A stretch of 64,000 bases of DNA from contig OZ176050.1 of the NCBI GenBank assembly GCA_964247055.1, positions 10,788,001-10,852,000 of the forward strand, read 5' to 3'. Both the position numbers and the translations under genes were made by a program. A model generated the notes under the pieces. It was not told the origin of the DNA, made no database searches, and saw nothing but the letters and a program-made list of their open reading frames with translations. Source of the DNA: Paragordius varius (taxonomy: Eukaryota; Nematomorpha). Below, piece after piece: positions 38,901 through 53,234 of this stretch; positions within the stretch are counted from its first letter, which is position 1, and each line of letters opens with the position of its first letter.

Positions 38901-41900
38901 ATTTTCAAAAGATTTAATTTCTTCATAACTAAATCGTTGCGTGAGTTTTATATTATCAAATAAAATAGAGTAAAATCGTATAATCAACATAAAAATTGAT
39001 ATTTAACAATAATATAGAATTATCAAAAATTACCATTGTATTTTTGTATTTTTTAAGTACACTTCGATTAAGGGCTAATTGACCCTAGAAAATAAATGAG
39101 AGAAATTTGTTTACGTGAGGTTATTTATCAAACATACGAATTTTTTATAATATAATAAAACATTGCATGGCTCTCCAATGAAATATTTTAGCATGAAATA
39201 ATATTAAATTATTTCGAAAGAATAATTTTTGTGAAACCTATTTTATAGAGAAAATAATTTAAATATATCTAGGTGCCATAAACTCCGAATACCATTTTTA
39301 AATATGTACTTTTTATTACCCAAACAAATTTGCATTATTTTTATTATTTTCTTATAAGTTGAACGATGTAAATTTAACATAAATATTATTTGGCGTTAAA
39401 AGTTTAAATATATATTTATAAAATAAATTTAATATGCAAAATTGATAAAACCTTATTAATGAATTGATTTTGCATGAATTGTAATCGTTCTCGCAATTGG
39501 CCACATTCATCTTCTAATTCTTTGATCCTTTCCCACGGGTCAGGTCCAAGCGGTATTTGTTTTACTAAAAAGTTAACAATTAATTAAATTTATTTACATA
39601 AAAATGATTTACATAACTGACCAATTATTTTTGCATAAAAAATGTAAGATGGATTAGTTATATATACATACAATCAATTCAAATTCACCCTTAAACAATT
39701 CAAATTCTCCCTAAAAATAAATTATGTGTTTTAGGGCTAATATAACTCATTTATATGGAATATATCTTTATGGTTTGATTTATTATTTTTTCAGTAGTAT
39801 ATAAAATTAAACAAAATTTCATTTTTTTTAAATATAAAAAAATATAGGTAATTTTTAATCTTAAAAAACAGATAATTTATTTTAGGGTAAATTTAAATTG
39901 TTCCAGGGTGTAAATGTTATGCTAATATCACATATTTACAGTCATGTATGTTTAGAATTGTCAGATATACGTTTTTACTTGATTTTATTTTGTTTTTAAT
40001 TGTTTACAATAAAAAAGCTATTATTATTTTAATGCTTAAAAATGCACTTGTTGAAAGTTGACATATCAAACATTAAAACAATTAAAAACAAATTATAATC
40101 ATTTAAAAACGAATTTCTGTCAATTCTACATATACATGACTGTAAATGATTTTAGAGTAAAAAATACGGCTTGAATACATTTTAATAATAAATAAGTAAC
40201 AAACTTGCAAAAGATTTTTGACAAAAATAAGTTTCCTTTAAACTAACTGCTGTAAAACATACTTGGCTCAAAATTTAACTTATTAGAGCGTAATCTATCA
40301 AGCGCTTCCATTAATTCAGATTCGGTTTTTGATTCCGCGTGATTTTCAACATTTTCATTGGTTGATTCATCGTTTATCTCATCTTTAGCTATTATAGGAG
40401 GTTCAATAGTAATGGGCGAAAGGGAAACGTCACTCCATTCATTCCAATTTTCACATGCAATATTTTGGTTTGATGTTTCGCTATCTTTGGTAAAATGATA
40501 TTATATCAATTAAGGTTAAAATGTATACACAGTATATTATTATATAAAATATAATTGGTAAAAGTTAAATGAAATAGATAAATACATTATATATAATTTT
40601 ATGATTTATACATTATATAATATAATAAATTTCTATAAAAATACTTATATTGTCAGTTTCTTTCGTTGTTTGATCTTTTGCATTTAGTGCTTTTTGCATA
40701 ATTTCAACCTAGATAAAATATAAAAAATTTGATCCAAAATAATTAATTAAATTAACATTGAAACCAAATTAAACAAAAAACAAATGTACATTATGATTTA
40801 ATTAAAAAATTATTAAACATACATAATATATTGATATTAAGTAGTTTGTCCTAAAAAGGGCAAACTAAATAGCTTCAGTTTATAATTAAAGTTGTGATTA
40901 TGGTTTCAGTTTTAACGGCCTTAATATATTTTTATACGATGTCAATGTAGCCACAAAAATATAATATATAAATATGTTGATTTTTTCTAAAAAACTCTGA
41001 TAAAAGACAACAGTATATGGAAAAATTGGGGCGCATTGGAAATAATCTCGTTTTCTAAGATTAGAATAATAGACTCTATGTTTGGCAATTATTTGCTAAA
41101 TTAGTATAAATTATCTAAAATAAATTAAAAAATTAACCATTGGATCCCTTTGGAACACCAGTTAAAATTTTAAAAACGATCCTGTTTTTTTAACATTTTT
41201 CACTTAAAAAATAGTCTCAAAACTCGGGTATAATCTTTATAAAAAAATGCCCCAAAATATTATGTTCCAGAATACAAATTGCGTATGGCATAAAACATTA
41301 TTAGTCCATGAAAGAATAAAAAAATGGTTTTTAAAAAAAAATAAGTCTAGTTGTATACACGCATATCCATAATCCCTTGTTTTTTTTTTCAAAGAAAAAC
41401 ATTTTTTATTCTTTTATGGACTATTATTATTTTATGCCATACGCTACTGTAATTTATGACATATTTTACATCTTGCTGTAGTTTATGGATTTGTGCATCT
41501 TTATCCTCCAACATGGAACGAAATGAAAATTCTAAATGTTCTTTGGCTTGTTGATTCAATTGAGATGCCTCCTGCATTTCTTGTATTCTGCGTAACGTTT
41601 TATCTTGAAATTGACTCAAGGTATTCTGAGAAATTTTAATATATAAAAATCATAATTATCAGTTTTTTAATATTAAAATAAGAATAAGAATTTGGTAATA
41701 AAATAAAAAACTAGATCATTTAAAAAAGATTTGATAAAAATAGGTGAAAAGGGAAATATTAAGAAAATATAAGGACAAACACCGCTCTAATCAAAAATTC
41801 AGTAATAAAGTTACAGAGAATTAATATTGCAGGATACTTTTAGATTAAATTAATATTAGTGTTTTGGTCATAATTTAATATATATAAACTGTAATCCAAA

Positions 41901-42856
41901 AACTATACTAAAATAAAAAAAGGACGGTAAATAAAAATATATAAGATTAAAAAATAAAATCAATCAATAACTAATAATTAATATATTAGCTGATTTATTG
42001 TAAAAACAAAAAAACACTTGAATTGAATATACTTATTATTTTAAATTAAAATTGGTATTTTCGTATGATTATGTCCGATAAATATAAAATTATATAAAAA
42101 GGAATTATATATTATAACCAATAAGTTTGAATAACCATAAATTTGATAAATAAAAAACAGTAGGAACGACCTAAAAAATGGTTTAAAATGTTATTAACAC
42201 AAAGACGTATAATTATAATCCGTTTTATGGATATAATAAAAAAGTTTGAATTTACCTGCATTTTTTCACGTTCCTTTTCCAATGTTTTATAGGCATAGGT
42301 TACCTATTTGTTATAAGGAGTAAATTATTAAATGTAAAACATAAAGTATAAAATATAAATTACTTCTGAGTATCTTCCGCGATATTTGGTTAATTGAGTC
42401 AAAACTTTTTTTACTTTATAAAATAACTGTTCTTTGCTAAAAACATCTAAATTAGCCATATCCTGAACATAGAGATCCTCACCAAATTCGCTACCGCATT
42501 CACTTTCAATATCGGATTGTGGCTAAAATAAAAATCATATATGTGTACAATGTTTATATTAAAAAAATAATCTGATATAAATTATATAATCACTATGTAT
42601 TTTGGTTTCGCGATATTGAAAGTTTTAATTTCAGGGGAGGATGATGTAGGCAGAATTTGGGATAATGAAGTATTGAATTCGCAATAATTCGTAGAACCCA
42701 GAGTGTTGGGCGTTGTGGATTCGACTTCTTTATTTTCATGTATTTCCTGGCAATAAATTTTAATAATACCAGTAATTTTGGCAATATAGGTAAATCTTTA
42801 ATAATCTCCAAATTTTCACCGGAGTCTTCGAGTTTCTTTTTTAAATTCTTGAACAT
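32978..42856 (-). CDS. GOLGA4: GRIP-domain golgin (GOLGA4/golgin-245-like), 21 exons
   Basis: Exons on the minus strand: 42770-42856, 42594-42746, 42364-42522, 42256-42303, 41470-41625, 40645-40708, 40263-40484, 39452-39564, 39034-39084, 38555-38636, 37182-38202, 36889-37084, 36631-36780, 36273-36394, 35929-36052, 35359-35457, 34652-34755, 34496-34565, 33968-34175, 33427-33593 and 32978-33106; 1174 aa, all in phase. The N-terminus MFKNLKKKLEDSGE and the block SKEQLFYKVKKVL, TKYRGRYSE, QDKTLRRIQEMQEA, NQQAKEHLE follow golgin-245 closely. The middle is coiled coil. The C-terminus SELEYLRKIVYEYIMG + MAKVLSVVLKFSPEK is a GRIP domain, which binds Arl1-GTP at the trans-Golgi. Human golgin-245 is about twice as long, so the rod is shortened. 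Intron 1 is 23 nt. Confidence 0.93.
39671..39910. mobile_element. Foldback MITE, family D, copy 2
   Basis: Carries AATTCAAATTCACCCTTAAA and AATTCAAATTCTCCCTAAAA at the left and the inverse GGTAAATTTAAATTGTTCC at the right, with the same middle sequence as copy 1. It lies in a golgin intron between the exons at 40263-40484 and 39452-39564. Confidence 0.75.
39939..40142. mobile_element. 204-bp Tc1/mariner-type MITE, copy 1
   Basis: The ends CAGTCATGTATGTTTAGAAT and the inverse of ATTCTACATATACATGACTG form imperfect inverted repeats that continue inward (TGTCAGATATACG against CGAATTTCTGTCA). TA flanks both ends (39937-39938 and 40143-40144). A near-identical 204-bp copy is at 46789-46992. This copy lies in the same golgin intron as the family D element. 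It is non-coding and presumably mobilised by a Tc1/mariner transposase. Confidence 0.85.
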
Positions 42857-43470
42857 TGTTGCTATTATTTATAAGCAAATGTGAAATAATGCCATATGTG
42901 TTACCATTTATCGCTTGTAACATTTACGAGAGAACTTTTGGTGGGGTTATAACTACGAGAAAAGGCTAATCTTAAAAGTTTTTGCGATATCAATTGATTA
43001 ATGGACCTTATGAAATATTATATTTTTTTACAAAACGACCGTTTTTTCTAAGCTCATACTTGGACCCTTCTTTGTTTTTATCACAAAATCACTCAAACTT
43101 CTTTGATATATATATATATATATATATATATAGCCTTCAGCTAAGTTAATGGGCGCAAAGATGTAATATAAAATATTTTTCGCCCTCTTACCATAGGTGT
43201 TTTATATTTCCTTTTGTTTTGGATAAATTCCACTCTGCTTTAGAATACAATAAGTTAATGGCTGAAGCAAAGAGGAATAATCAAAAAAATTACTAATCTG
43301 ACTCTCATAATAGTGATAACTTTCTATCGTTAACCCAAATCGAATAATTTTAAAAAATCTTAATGTGATTAAATTTATGGTTGTATGATAAAGCTTTTGA
43401 ATAATATACAAAAGTTATGCATCTTAAAAGCTTGTCAAACATTTTTAGGTGTATATTTGTATGCCGCATG
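42857..43470. other. Upstream region of golgin
   Basis: Contains a (TA)n tract at about 43108-43131. No gene was found. The golgin promoter is expected near 42857-43000. Confidence 0.4.
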
Positions 43471-43479
43471 TTTTTGGTG

Positions 43480-44424
43480 TAATGTGACCAGATAGGCTGT
43501 TTTTCGCAGTACAGTACTGGTTTTTCAGAAAAAAACTGCGACTGTACCGCCCCCACTTTTGTACTGCTTTTTGATATTCAAAAAAAATTAAATTTTATTT
43601 TAAATATATATTTAATACCTTTTATATTTAAAAAAATAAATTTTAAAATTCGATAAGTATCCTCTGTAAAAATAACCCCATAATTTGTAAGGTTTATTTT
43701 GTAGTAAAAAACAAAGATTGGCCTATTTTTAATTGGTTAATATTTTATTTTCTGCTCTTGAACAAAAAATTTAATTTTGGATCGTTCAAACCGCTCATGA
43801 TTCAGCTTCTCCCGGAGTGGCGAAATTATAAATCTCGGACTCCACCGTAAGATTCAGGCTTATGGCTCTTTCACCTAGGGCTTCCGCAAAAAGAGATGCC
43901 TCAAAATTTAAAATTAACAAAAATTTATGATATTTAATAAATGTTTGATCAAGTTTAGTTTGTTATAAATCAAACGGAAAATTATATAGAAAATTGTTAT
44001 TCTCGTAAAATTATATTCAAAATTTATTATATATGGCATATGATTTCGAAATAACCTGTTTTTCGTAAAGAATAAAAGTTTTCACGTTTTCTTTACTTAT
44101 AAGAGTATGATATTTTTAATTTTTTTTCTAAACATTAATTTTATTAGTTTTCTTATTTTTTGCATAAACAAATTTGAAATGTTTTGTTAAAGCGTACTTG
44201 AAACTATTTAGAAGCATGATGGAAACGGTAAAACGCTTTAAGATATAATAGCCTTTTTCTGAATAATTCGATGATATTGAACATTATTATATGTTTAGAA
44301 TTTTAAAGGTTTGTTTGGTTGCAGATTTTGTGAATTTTTGTAAAAAAACACAATTTTTGTTTAACATAAATTTGAAAACAAACTAATATTTTAAGCAAAA
44401 TTCTTAGTCAGAAAAATTTTCAGC

Positions 44425-44460
<36 letters not shown>

Positions 44461-45013
44461 GTTATAACATCTCAACCGTTTATATCGTTTCCGTCATGCT
44501 CAAAATAGTATGAAGTATGCTTCAACAAAATTTTGGTAAAAATTAAATTTTTAAAAGTAGGCATTTTTAAAAAAATATATGTAGTTGATATCAAAATTTA
44601 GCAAAATTAAAGTTCAATGTCGGAATTTTCGCGTTTATTTTAAGTACAACATTTTAAACAAAAAACCTGGTACTTTAGAGACCACATTTGAAAATTTAAA
44701 ATTTTTAAAAATATTGTTTTGCTTTTTATATGTAGTTAAGGTTATATTTTTTACAATAAGGCATTTAGCTTTCAAAAAATTATTTGAAAAAAGTGTACAC
44801 CTTTTGCAATTTTATACGGAGCCCCTACCGCAAAAGTGTAAATAATTTTTTTATTAACTCTTAAAAAACCAAAAGCACTATGATAATCCTGATATTCCTA
44901 TCATCATGATATTTATTGTGGAAACTGTGTAAATACCACACCGATGGTGTAAAAACAGGTAAGTATGTTTTGATTTTGTACTGCGTCAAAGTTAAAAATA
45001 TCTGGTCACATTA
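43480..45013. mobile_element. Family B DNA transposon with 8-bp TSD
   Basis: The ends TAATGTGACCAGATA and TATCTGGTCACATTA are perfect 15-bp inverted repeats. The flanks carry a perfect 8-bp duplication TTTTGGTG at 43472-43479 and 45014-45021. Subterminal sequences such as CGCAGTAC and GTACTGCG also pair. The interior shows no transposase frame, so the copy is nonautonomous. It includes a (TA)n tract at about 44428-44456. The 8-bp duplication fits hAT or related superfamilies; the end sequence alone does not decide. Related copies are at 53560-54655 (palindromic) and 63007-63570 (reversed, incomplete). Confidence 0.85.
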
Positions 45014-45021
45014 TTTTGGTG

Positions 45022-46256
45022 TAAAATATTGACACCATTTAAATTCACAAATAATTTAAAGAATACCATCTTTATATTATCAATATTAAAAATGTATTCG
45101 GTATTATGGGAATACAGAGTTTCTTTTTTTTATTTATGATAATACAATTATGGGCATAAGCATTTCAATCCATATAATTTAATAATGCATAGTGTGAAAT
45201 TTTATTTCAGGTTTTAAGTTAATACGATATAAAATGCTTATTTTATCACACTGCCTCAAAAAGGTTATAAATTACTTTAAACTTGGGGCCACAGAGACCT
45301 TGTCTGCGGCCTTCGAAAGATTTCGAAATATTATTTGGCAAAAATATGCTCCCAAAATGTTAAAATGTTGATATTTTTAAACAACTTTTCTGGATAAGTG
45401 TATACAATTGGGAAACTGGAAAAAAAATGTTATTGTGTTTCCATTTTACAGTCATGCCCTTATATATTTGGGATGCAGTTCGCCGAGTTTTTGGGCGAAA
45501 ATGCGGCCCGCCAGGCTATTTGTGTTGGACAGCCTTGCTTTAAACATAGATGATATTCTATAATTATTTATTTACCATTCAATAAAACGGAAACATCGGT
45601 CTAAAAATGATGTGATTTGTTAGACCTAATTTAATTAATATAATATCCGACAATTTTGCAATCTTCTAGGTATAATTTTATAATACAATTTGTACTATTA
45701 GATCATATGAATTAAGAATAATCTGTATAATGGCATTAATGTATATCATAGTTTTAGTATTTTCCACTTTTTCGATATATCACCGCTTTTTGGTAAAGAA
45801 ACAATTAAATGAAGGCAGCAAATCATTTTAAAATTTATGACTTCTTCAAAACGATAATAAAATAATTTTTCATCTTATTTCTTTGCTCTTAGTATGATGA
45901 TTTCAATTTTTGCTTATATATTGTTAGTCCCGCAAAATTTAGTATTTAAAGCGATAGCAATAGAATTATATTAAAATTAAATGCAAATCTAGTCGCTATA
46001 AAAGTTAACAGGATGGGATTTCACCTCAAACACAGGATACTATGATAATATGTAATAAGTTAGTGATTTATTTTATTAAAATACGGTAAGAATATACATG
46101 CATGAAATAAATTGCTATTAATTATTATATAATAAAAATCGGAATTGTATTTAGTAGTCAAAATATTAATATTAATTTGGGGAGCAAATCAGAATAATAT
46201 ATATATATATATATAGATTAGGTATTAAATAATAATTAAAAAATTTAGCTAGCTAG

Positions 46257-46291
<35 letters not shown>

Positions 46292-46788
46292 AAACAAGGA
46301 TTGACCAAACAAAATAAAATGATTGCGACATAAGTGCTGTTTTCATATTCGCAAAACAATTTTTTATGGAAGGAATGCTCTGTGGTGTTTAATAAAAAAC
46401 TGTTTAAATTTAATAAAATTTGTTTGAAACAAAATATCAAATGAATAAAAATGTGACATCAGTTAATGAAATAAAAAGCAAGTTAGTTATTAAATAACCA
46501 TACATCTTTCATTGTATCAAACTTCACGCAGCAATTACTTAATATTATACGGTTATCACATATATTGTGTTTGAGTGAAAAAAAACTATTTAACCCCCAT
46601 GGTAAAAATATATTGTGTGTTTTATTTGGTCAATATTGGTAATTATATATATAGGGACAATCGACATCTTACTATGAGTGTGTGTGCATATGTATATGGT
46701 ATAAAATATGGATTCTGGAAAAAAACATACGTCCAAATCTATAAACACATAAAATATAAATACAATAAAAAAATACAGTATGAATTTA
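45022..46788. other. Gene-free stretch with hAT fragment and (TA)n
   Basis: A hAT-like right end lies near 45470-45535 (AAAATGCGGCCCGCC, TATTTGTGTTGGAC). (TA)n tracts lie at about 46197-46216 and 46260-46288. No gene was found. Confidence 0.5.
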
Positions 46789-46992
46789 CAGTCATGTATG
46801 TTTAGAATTGTCAGATATACGTTTTTAATTGATTTTACTTTGTTTTTAACTGTTTATAATAAATAAGCTATTATTATTTTAATGCTTAAAAATGCGCATG
46901 TTGAAAGTTGACATATCATACATCAAAACAATTAAAAACAAATTTTTATCATTTAAAAACGAATTTCTGTCAATTCTACATATACATGACTG
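46789..46992. mobile_element. 204-bp Tc1/mariner-type MITE, copy 2
   Basis: Same length and ends as the copy at 39939-40142, with TA on both sides (46787-46788 and 46993-46994). Only a handful of substitutions separate the two, so the family amplified fairly recently. Intergenic. Confidence 0.85.
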
Positions 46993-47029
46993 TAAGTGGT
47001 CGCTTATTTTACATATATAGCACACAGTA

Positions 47030-47140
47030 GTTTATGGAAAAAAAGAAAGGGAAAATTGTTTATTCAACATTTTGTTGTTTATTTTCCACACACTATTGTG
47101 TTGCATATTGCCCAACTATAGTGTAATATAAGCTACCATT
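47030..47140. repeat. Relative of the PCID2 intron-5 foldback MITE
   Basis: CACACAGTAGTTTATGGAAA at the left and TTTTCCACACACTATTGTGT at the right are inverted relatives. The right arm continues into TGCCCAACTATAG as in 27248-27413. A diverged copy. Confidence 0.45.
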
Positions 47141-47494
47141 ATAATGCATACTGTGCATTGGATTTAAATATATTAGTCGAGAAGCTTACAAAAACTAGAA
47201 AAATGGTAATGGTATTGAACTAGTATAAAATATGTGTAAATATGCCATTAGAATTCTAAAAATGTTATAAAACCAAACAAAATAAATTTAACCGTTTGAA
47301 TAGGTAAAATAATTAATATTATGAGTAATAAATTCTCCTTTTTTAAATTTATTGCACTATTATGCTTTATATTAATTTTCTAAGAAAACTACATATTGAA
47401 ATTTTAGACTAGTATTTTTTGAAGCAGTCACACTAGCGGTCATAAATGCATTCATGCCAGCCTAGACTTTTTATAACCTTTTATCCAACAATAT

Positions 47495-47689
47495 TAGGCG
47501 TGATGGTATAGTAGGTAGGGCGACGGACTCTAACTCTGCGTGCCAGAGTTCGAACCCCGAAACTACGCATTTTTTCCATCATCACTGTCAGCCCTGGGCA
47601 GGCGAGTGTTAAAGCCTTCACATGTCCGGATACTATTTAAGTCCTTACCCTTTAATAAAAAAGGAAAAAAGAGACTCTAAACTGTAATA
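47495..47689 (+). mobile_element. tRNA-derived SINE, copy 1, perfect 16-bp TSD
   Basis: Flanked by identical 16-bp duplications TTTTATCCAACAATAT at 47479-47494 and 47690-47705. The head GGCGTGATGGTATAGTAGGT carries an A-box-like motif, and GAGTTCGAACCCC is a B-box-like motif ~40 nt later, as in a pol III tRNA promoter. The body (CATCATCACTGTCAGCCCTG) and the tail (CTTACCCTTTAATAAAAAAG, GAGACTCTAAACTGTAAT) are not tRNA. The clean duplication indicates a recent retroposition by a LINE. Diverged copies are at 5668-5855 (reversed) and 52437-52610. Confidence 0.92.
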
Positions 47690-47802
47690 TTTTATCCAAC
47701 AATATCCTATCATTACTTTTTACCAATCTGGTCTAACATTTTTCCCACCGTTTTAAACAAAATCTTTTAAACCTATTAATTTACCCTATTCCCATGGATA
47801 TA

Positions 47803-50008
<2,206 letters not shown>

Positions 50009-50425
50009 TTCGTTAATACCACGACTTGGCAAAAATCAATCGAAGTGAATTGTTATAGATAACGGGTTAACAATATGTTATAAAAAAGTAGCTTCGATGT
50101 TATGATATATTTTTAGAGCGTATAGTAAATATATCATAATTAATATATAAATAAGTATTTAAAATGTTAGCTTCAAACAAGTTTTCGGGAAACAATTTGG
50201 ATCCATTGTCCAAATTCCGACAAGGGTTACTAAACCGTATTAAAATTTTGGCCCCCGTGCAATAGGGGTGTTTTTAAAAAATGCATCCCAAAATTTGACA
50301 CGTTTTTAAAATATGGGGACCAAGTCGGTTTAAAAAATAAATTTTATCTATTTAAGAAAAGGGTTACTGACATTTTTTCTATAAGCCTATCAGTGATGCC
50401 CTATCTCCCGAAAAAAGGGTTTTAT
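50009..50425. other. Rab1 upstream region
   Basis: No gene was found. The Rab1 promoter should lie at its left edge, but no element is distinct. Confidence 0.35.
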
Positions 50426-50426
50426 T

Positions 50427-51015
50427 TAACACTTGGATACAACACATTCATTTTAGTCCTTCGATTCAAATTGGGGTAGTTAAATACCCCAGACCTGTTT
50501 AAAATTAAATTATTTAAAAAATATGGAAGGAATCAAAACCATTGCAAAATTTTGCACCTATATAACATTAATAAACCAAAATATATCAAAAGTTTTATTC
50601 AAAAATACTTAATATTACTTATTTTAAGCTAAAAGAGAGAGGTAAAAATTTAGTCAACCTGACATCTGTGCAATGACAAAATTGAAAAATATTACAAAAT
50701 AAACGGCTTTTTCTATTTTTATCAATGTTATATGTAATTTAAATAAGATATTAGCTTAAAAATTTCCCTTAATATTAAATGAATACGATATTTTGCAAAA
50801 AAAATTAAAATAAAAATGGCGTCGAAGTAGTTTGAGATGGAATTTTTTTTCAAAACAAAATTTTATTTACATATTTTGGCATATTTATGTAATTTTTATA
50901 AGGATAGAAGCATAAATTTAAATTGGGACCGTTTCATTCAATAGTTTTTTTAAAATCCTAATTTAAATTTAGGCTGGGGTATTTAGATACCCCAATTTGA
51001 ATCGAAGTGTTAATC
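50427..51015. mobile_element. Family C element with hairpin-bearing inverted ends
   Basis: The left part (CTTCGATTCAAATTGGGGTA, GTTAAATACCCCAG) is repeated in inverse at the right (CTGGGGTATTTAGATACCCC, AATTTGAATCGAAG). Each end itself holds a small palindrome (GGGGTA...TACCCC). The outermost TTAACACTT is also shared, but the left end has ~29 extra bases. A second copy starts near 63632 and runs off the window, giving independent support for the left edge. There is no coding frame, and no clear target duplication. Confidence 0.75.
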
Positions 51016-52430
51016 AATTTCAAAACAGACCTATTCGCATTTTAAAATCGATTTTTTTAGATTTTGCAAATGCTCAATGACAGAACTCCTAATTTTACCA
51101 GTTAGCTCCTTAAGAAAATGGCTTTTTTACCATATATTCAAAAAAACTATAGGGAACAAGTTAAGCCATATTCAAATTCAGAAGTTTATATTTTTTAGCA
51201 TTTATTAATTTGATGAGCCATTATTAAACAATGCCCATTAGTTCCCGATTTCTATTAACTCATTATATTTTTTGCACAGATTATATTTTAGGATAGTTCT
51301 ATACCCTAGAGTTTAAACTTGTAAATAAACTACTGTTTGGAAAGATGTTTTGGTTATAATTTAATTTTGAACTTTGTAATCCATTACTAGAAAAAAAACT
51401 TTATATTTTTTACAGTTTTTATTTTCAGGTCTCTAAAACTGGGAGAGCCCCAAAACACTATTATGGTCACTGATTTTATCGATAAATATCAAGAGCTTGC
51501 AGGTAAAATGTACCCTGAAATTCTAAAGTTAATTATATGTCTTTCTAATCATAATCATATATATTGGGAAGAAAATGGCTGCGAAAAAGTTTAAAATGAG
51601 AAATTTTAACACTAAAAAAATGTTTGAAGCATGCACCTCAAAAACTTATACTGCATGTTTTTATATATGTGTTACCTTTGTGATATTATTATTTTAAATC
51701 GCTCTAATGTATAAACTACCTAAGGTAAATAAGTCGACGTTTTTTAAATATATGTTGAGGCAATATACTGGGAAGCGAGCAGGCTCCGAATTCAATAATC
51801 AATACATTATTTAAAATGCGTAATAGTGACTTAGCTATTTATTAAAGCTCCTCAGCCCGATCTCTTTAAAATGGATTTTTGAATATATTGGTTTAGAAAC
51901 GATTTTTCGGAGAACCGGTAATAAAATATGATAATGATTTTTTTATTTTACCAGCGCCAACGGTTTCTGAACTATTTTTTAATTAACCATAATTGACCTC
52001 CATCGTAAAAAATAAGGTGAGCCATTAGAACTCCATTATAGCTATGATTTGCCGAAACATTCATTTTAAAAATATCAGGTTAACCCAATTCTATGGTTGT
52101 TATAGGCTGATTCTTACACGTTCCCTGCTTAATTCAAGTCATGTCGAAGTTTTTTATGACCCTTAGATTACTCCTAGCTTATGTGTAAAAATATTTGATC
52201 GAAATCTTAGACCAATTTTTCGGACAACGATAATCTTATAAAATGATTTATAGGTCAATATTAAATCAATGCGATCAATTTTAAGTAATAATAAAATTAG
52301 ACTGAATGCAAATTTTCTAATGTAAAACATGTAAAAATTTAATTCAGTCGTTTTGGCAACATCGAAGCCTGTCACTTGTTAAATAATGTATAATTGACTT
52401 ACAGATTTTTGACTTTTATCTTTTTAGTAT
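51016..52430. other. Gene-free stretch
   Basis: AT-rich sequence with no supported exon or repeat partner. Confidence 0.5.
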
Positions 52431-52436
52431 TGCTTA

Positions 52437-52610
52437 AAGGCGTGATAATATAGTGGAGAGAGCCAAACTCTTACACTATGTGTTGGGTATGCCAGAGTGT
52501 TCTTCCCGAAATTGAGTAATTTATCAATCATCACCGTCAGCTCCAGGCAGTGGGGTTTAGATGTTTCACAGTTTTACTCTAACCCTTTATGTTTGTATAG
52601 GATTGTTAAC
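52437..52610 (+). mobile_element. tRNA-derived SINE, copy 3 (diverged)
   Basis: GGCGTGATAATATAGTGGAG, TGCCAGAGTG, ATCATCACCGTCAGCTCCAG and CTCTAACCCTTTA keep the order of the SINE family head and body. The B-box is damaged and the tail differs. It is the oldest of the three copies. Confidence 0.7.
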
Positions 52611-52619
52611 TCAATGAGT

Positions 52620-52947
52620 TTTAAATTTGATAAACATTTTATGTATATAATATTGTATATGTCTTACGGATTAACATTTATTTTTTATAAAACTAAAATG
52701 GGACGCTGTAAACGTTTAAATTATAAGCAACCAATTAGTGCTAAATTCTCCAGGGCACTGTCTAATTGCCAAATTAACGTGCAATCATGAAACAATACCT
52801 TATTGCCAAGTAGTAAGGTCTAATTTTAAGGTAGTTTTATATTTAGAAAAACCAATAGTAGTATTTTGTTTTTTTATAATAACATAATAATTGGTAAAAA
52901 AGCGAATACAATTATTTATTAGAAACTAACATTTTCCAATTAGCGAG

Positions 52948-52986
<39 letters not shown>

Positions 52987-53230
52987 GTTGTGAAGTATTA
53001 TATATAATTTGAAAGAGCAAAATCCAACTCTTTTGTCATTTTCAATATGGCGTGAGAGACTTTTTATTTTAAAGGGTCAAATTTACCTGGTTAATGATTT
53101 AAATTAAAGATCTTAAATCATTCATAAATAAATACATTAGGGATAAAAAATATAATATAACACAAATAATTTTCAATAAATATTTAATGAATTTTTGAGT
53201 TGTATTACTTTTGGCCAAATCCAATTATTA
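52620..53230. other. Gene-free, with (TA)n
   Basis: No gene was found. A (TA)n tract lies at about 52949-52983. Confidence 0.5.
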
Positions 53231-53234
53231 AGAG

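Noticed and set aside
47495-47570. Possible genuine tRNA gene
   Set aside because: A- and B-box-like motifs are present, but acceptor-stem pairing is not seen, the unit continues into a non-tRNA body, and it is bounded by a 16-bp target duplication. It is a SINE.
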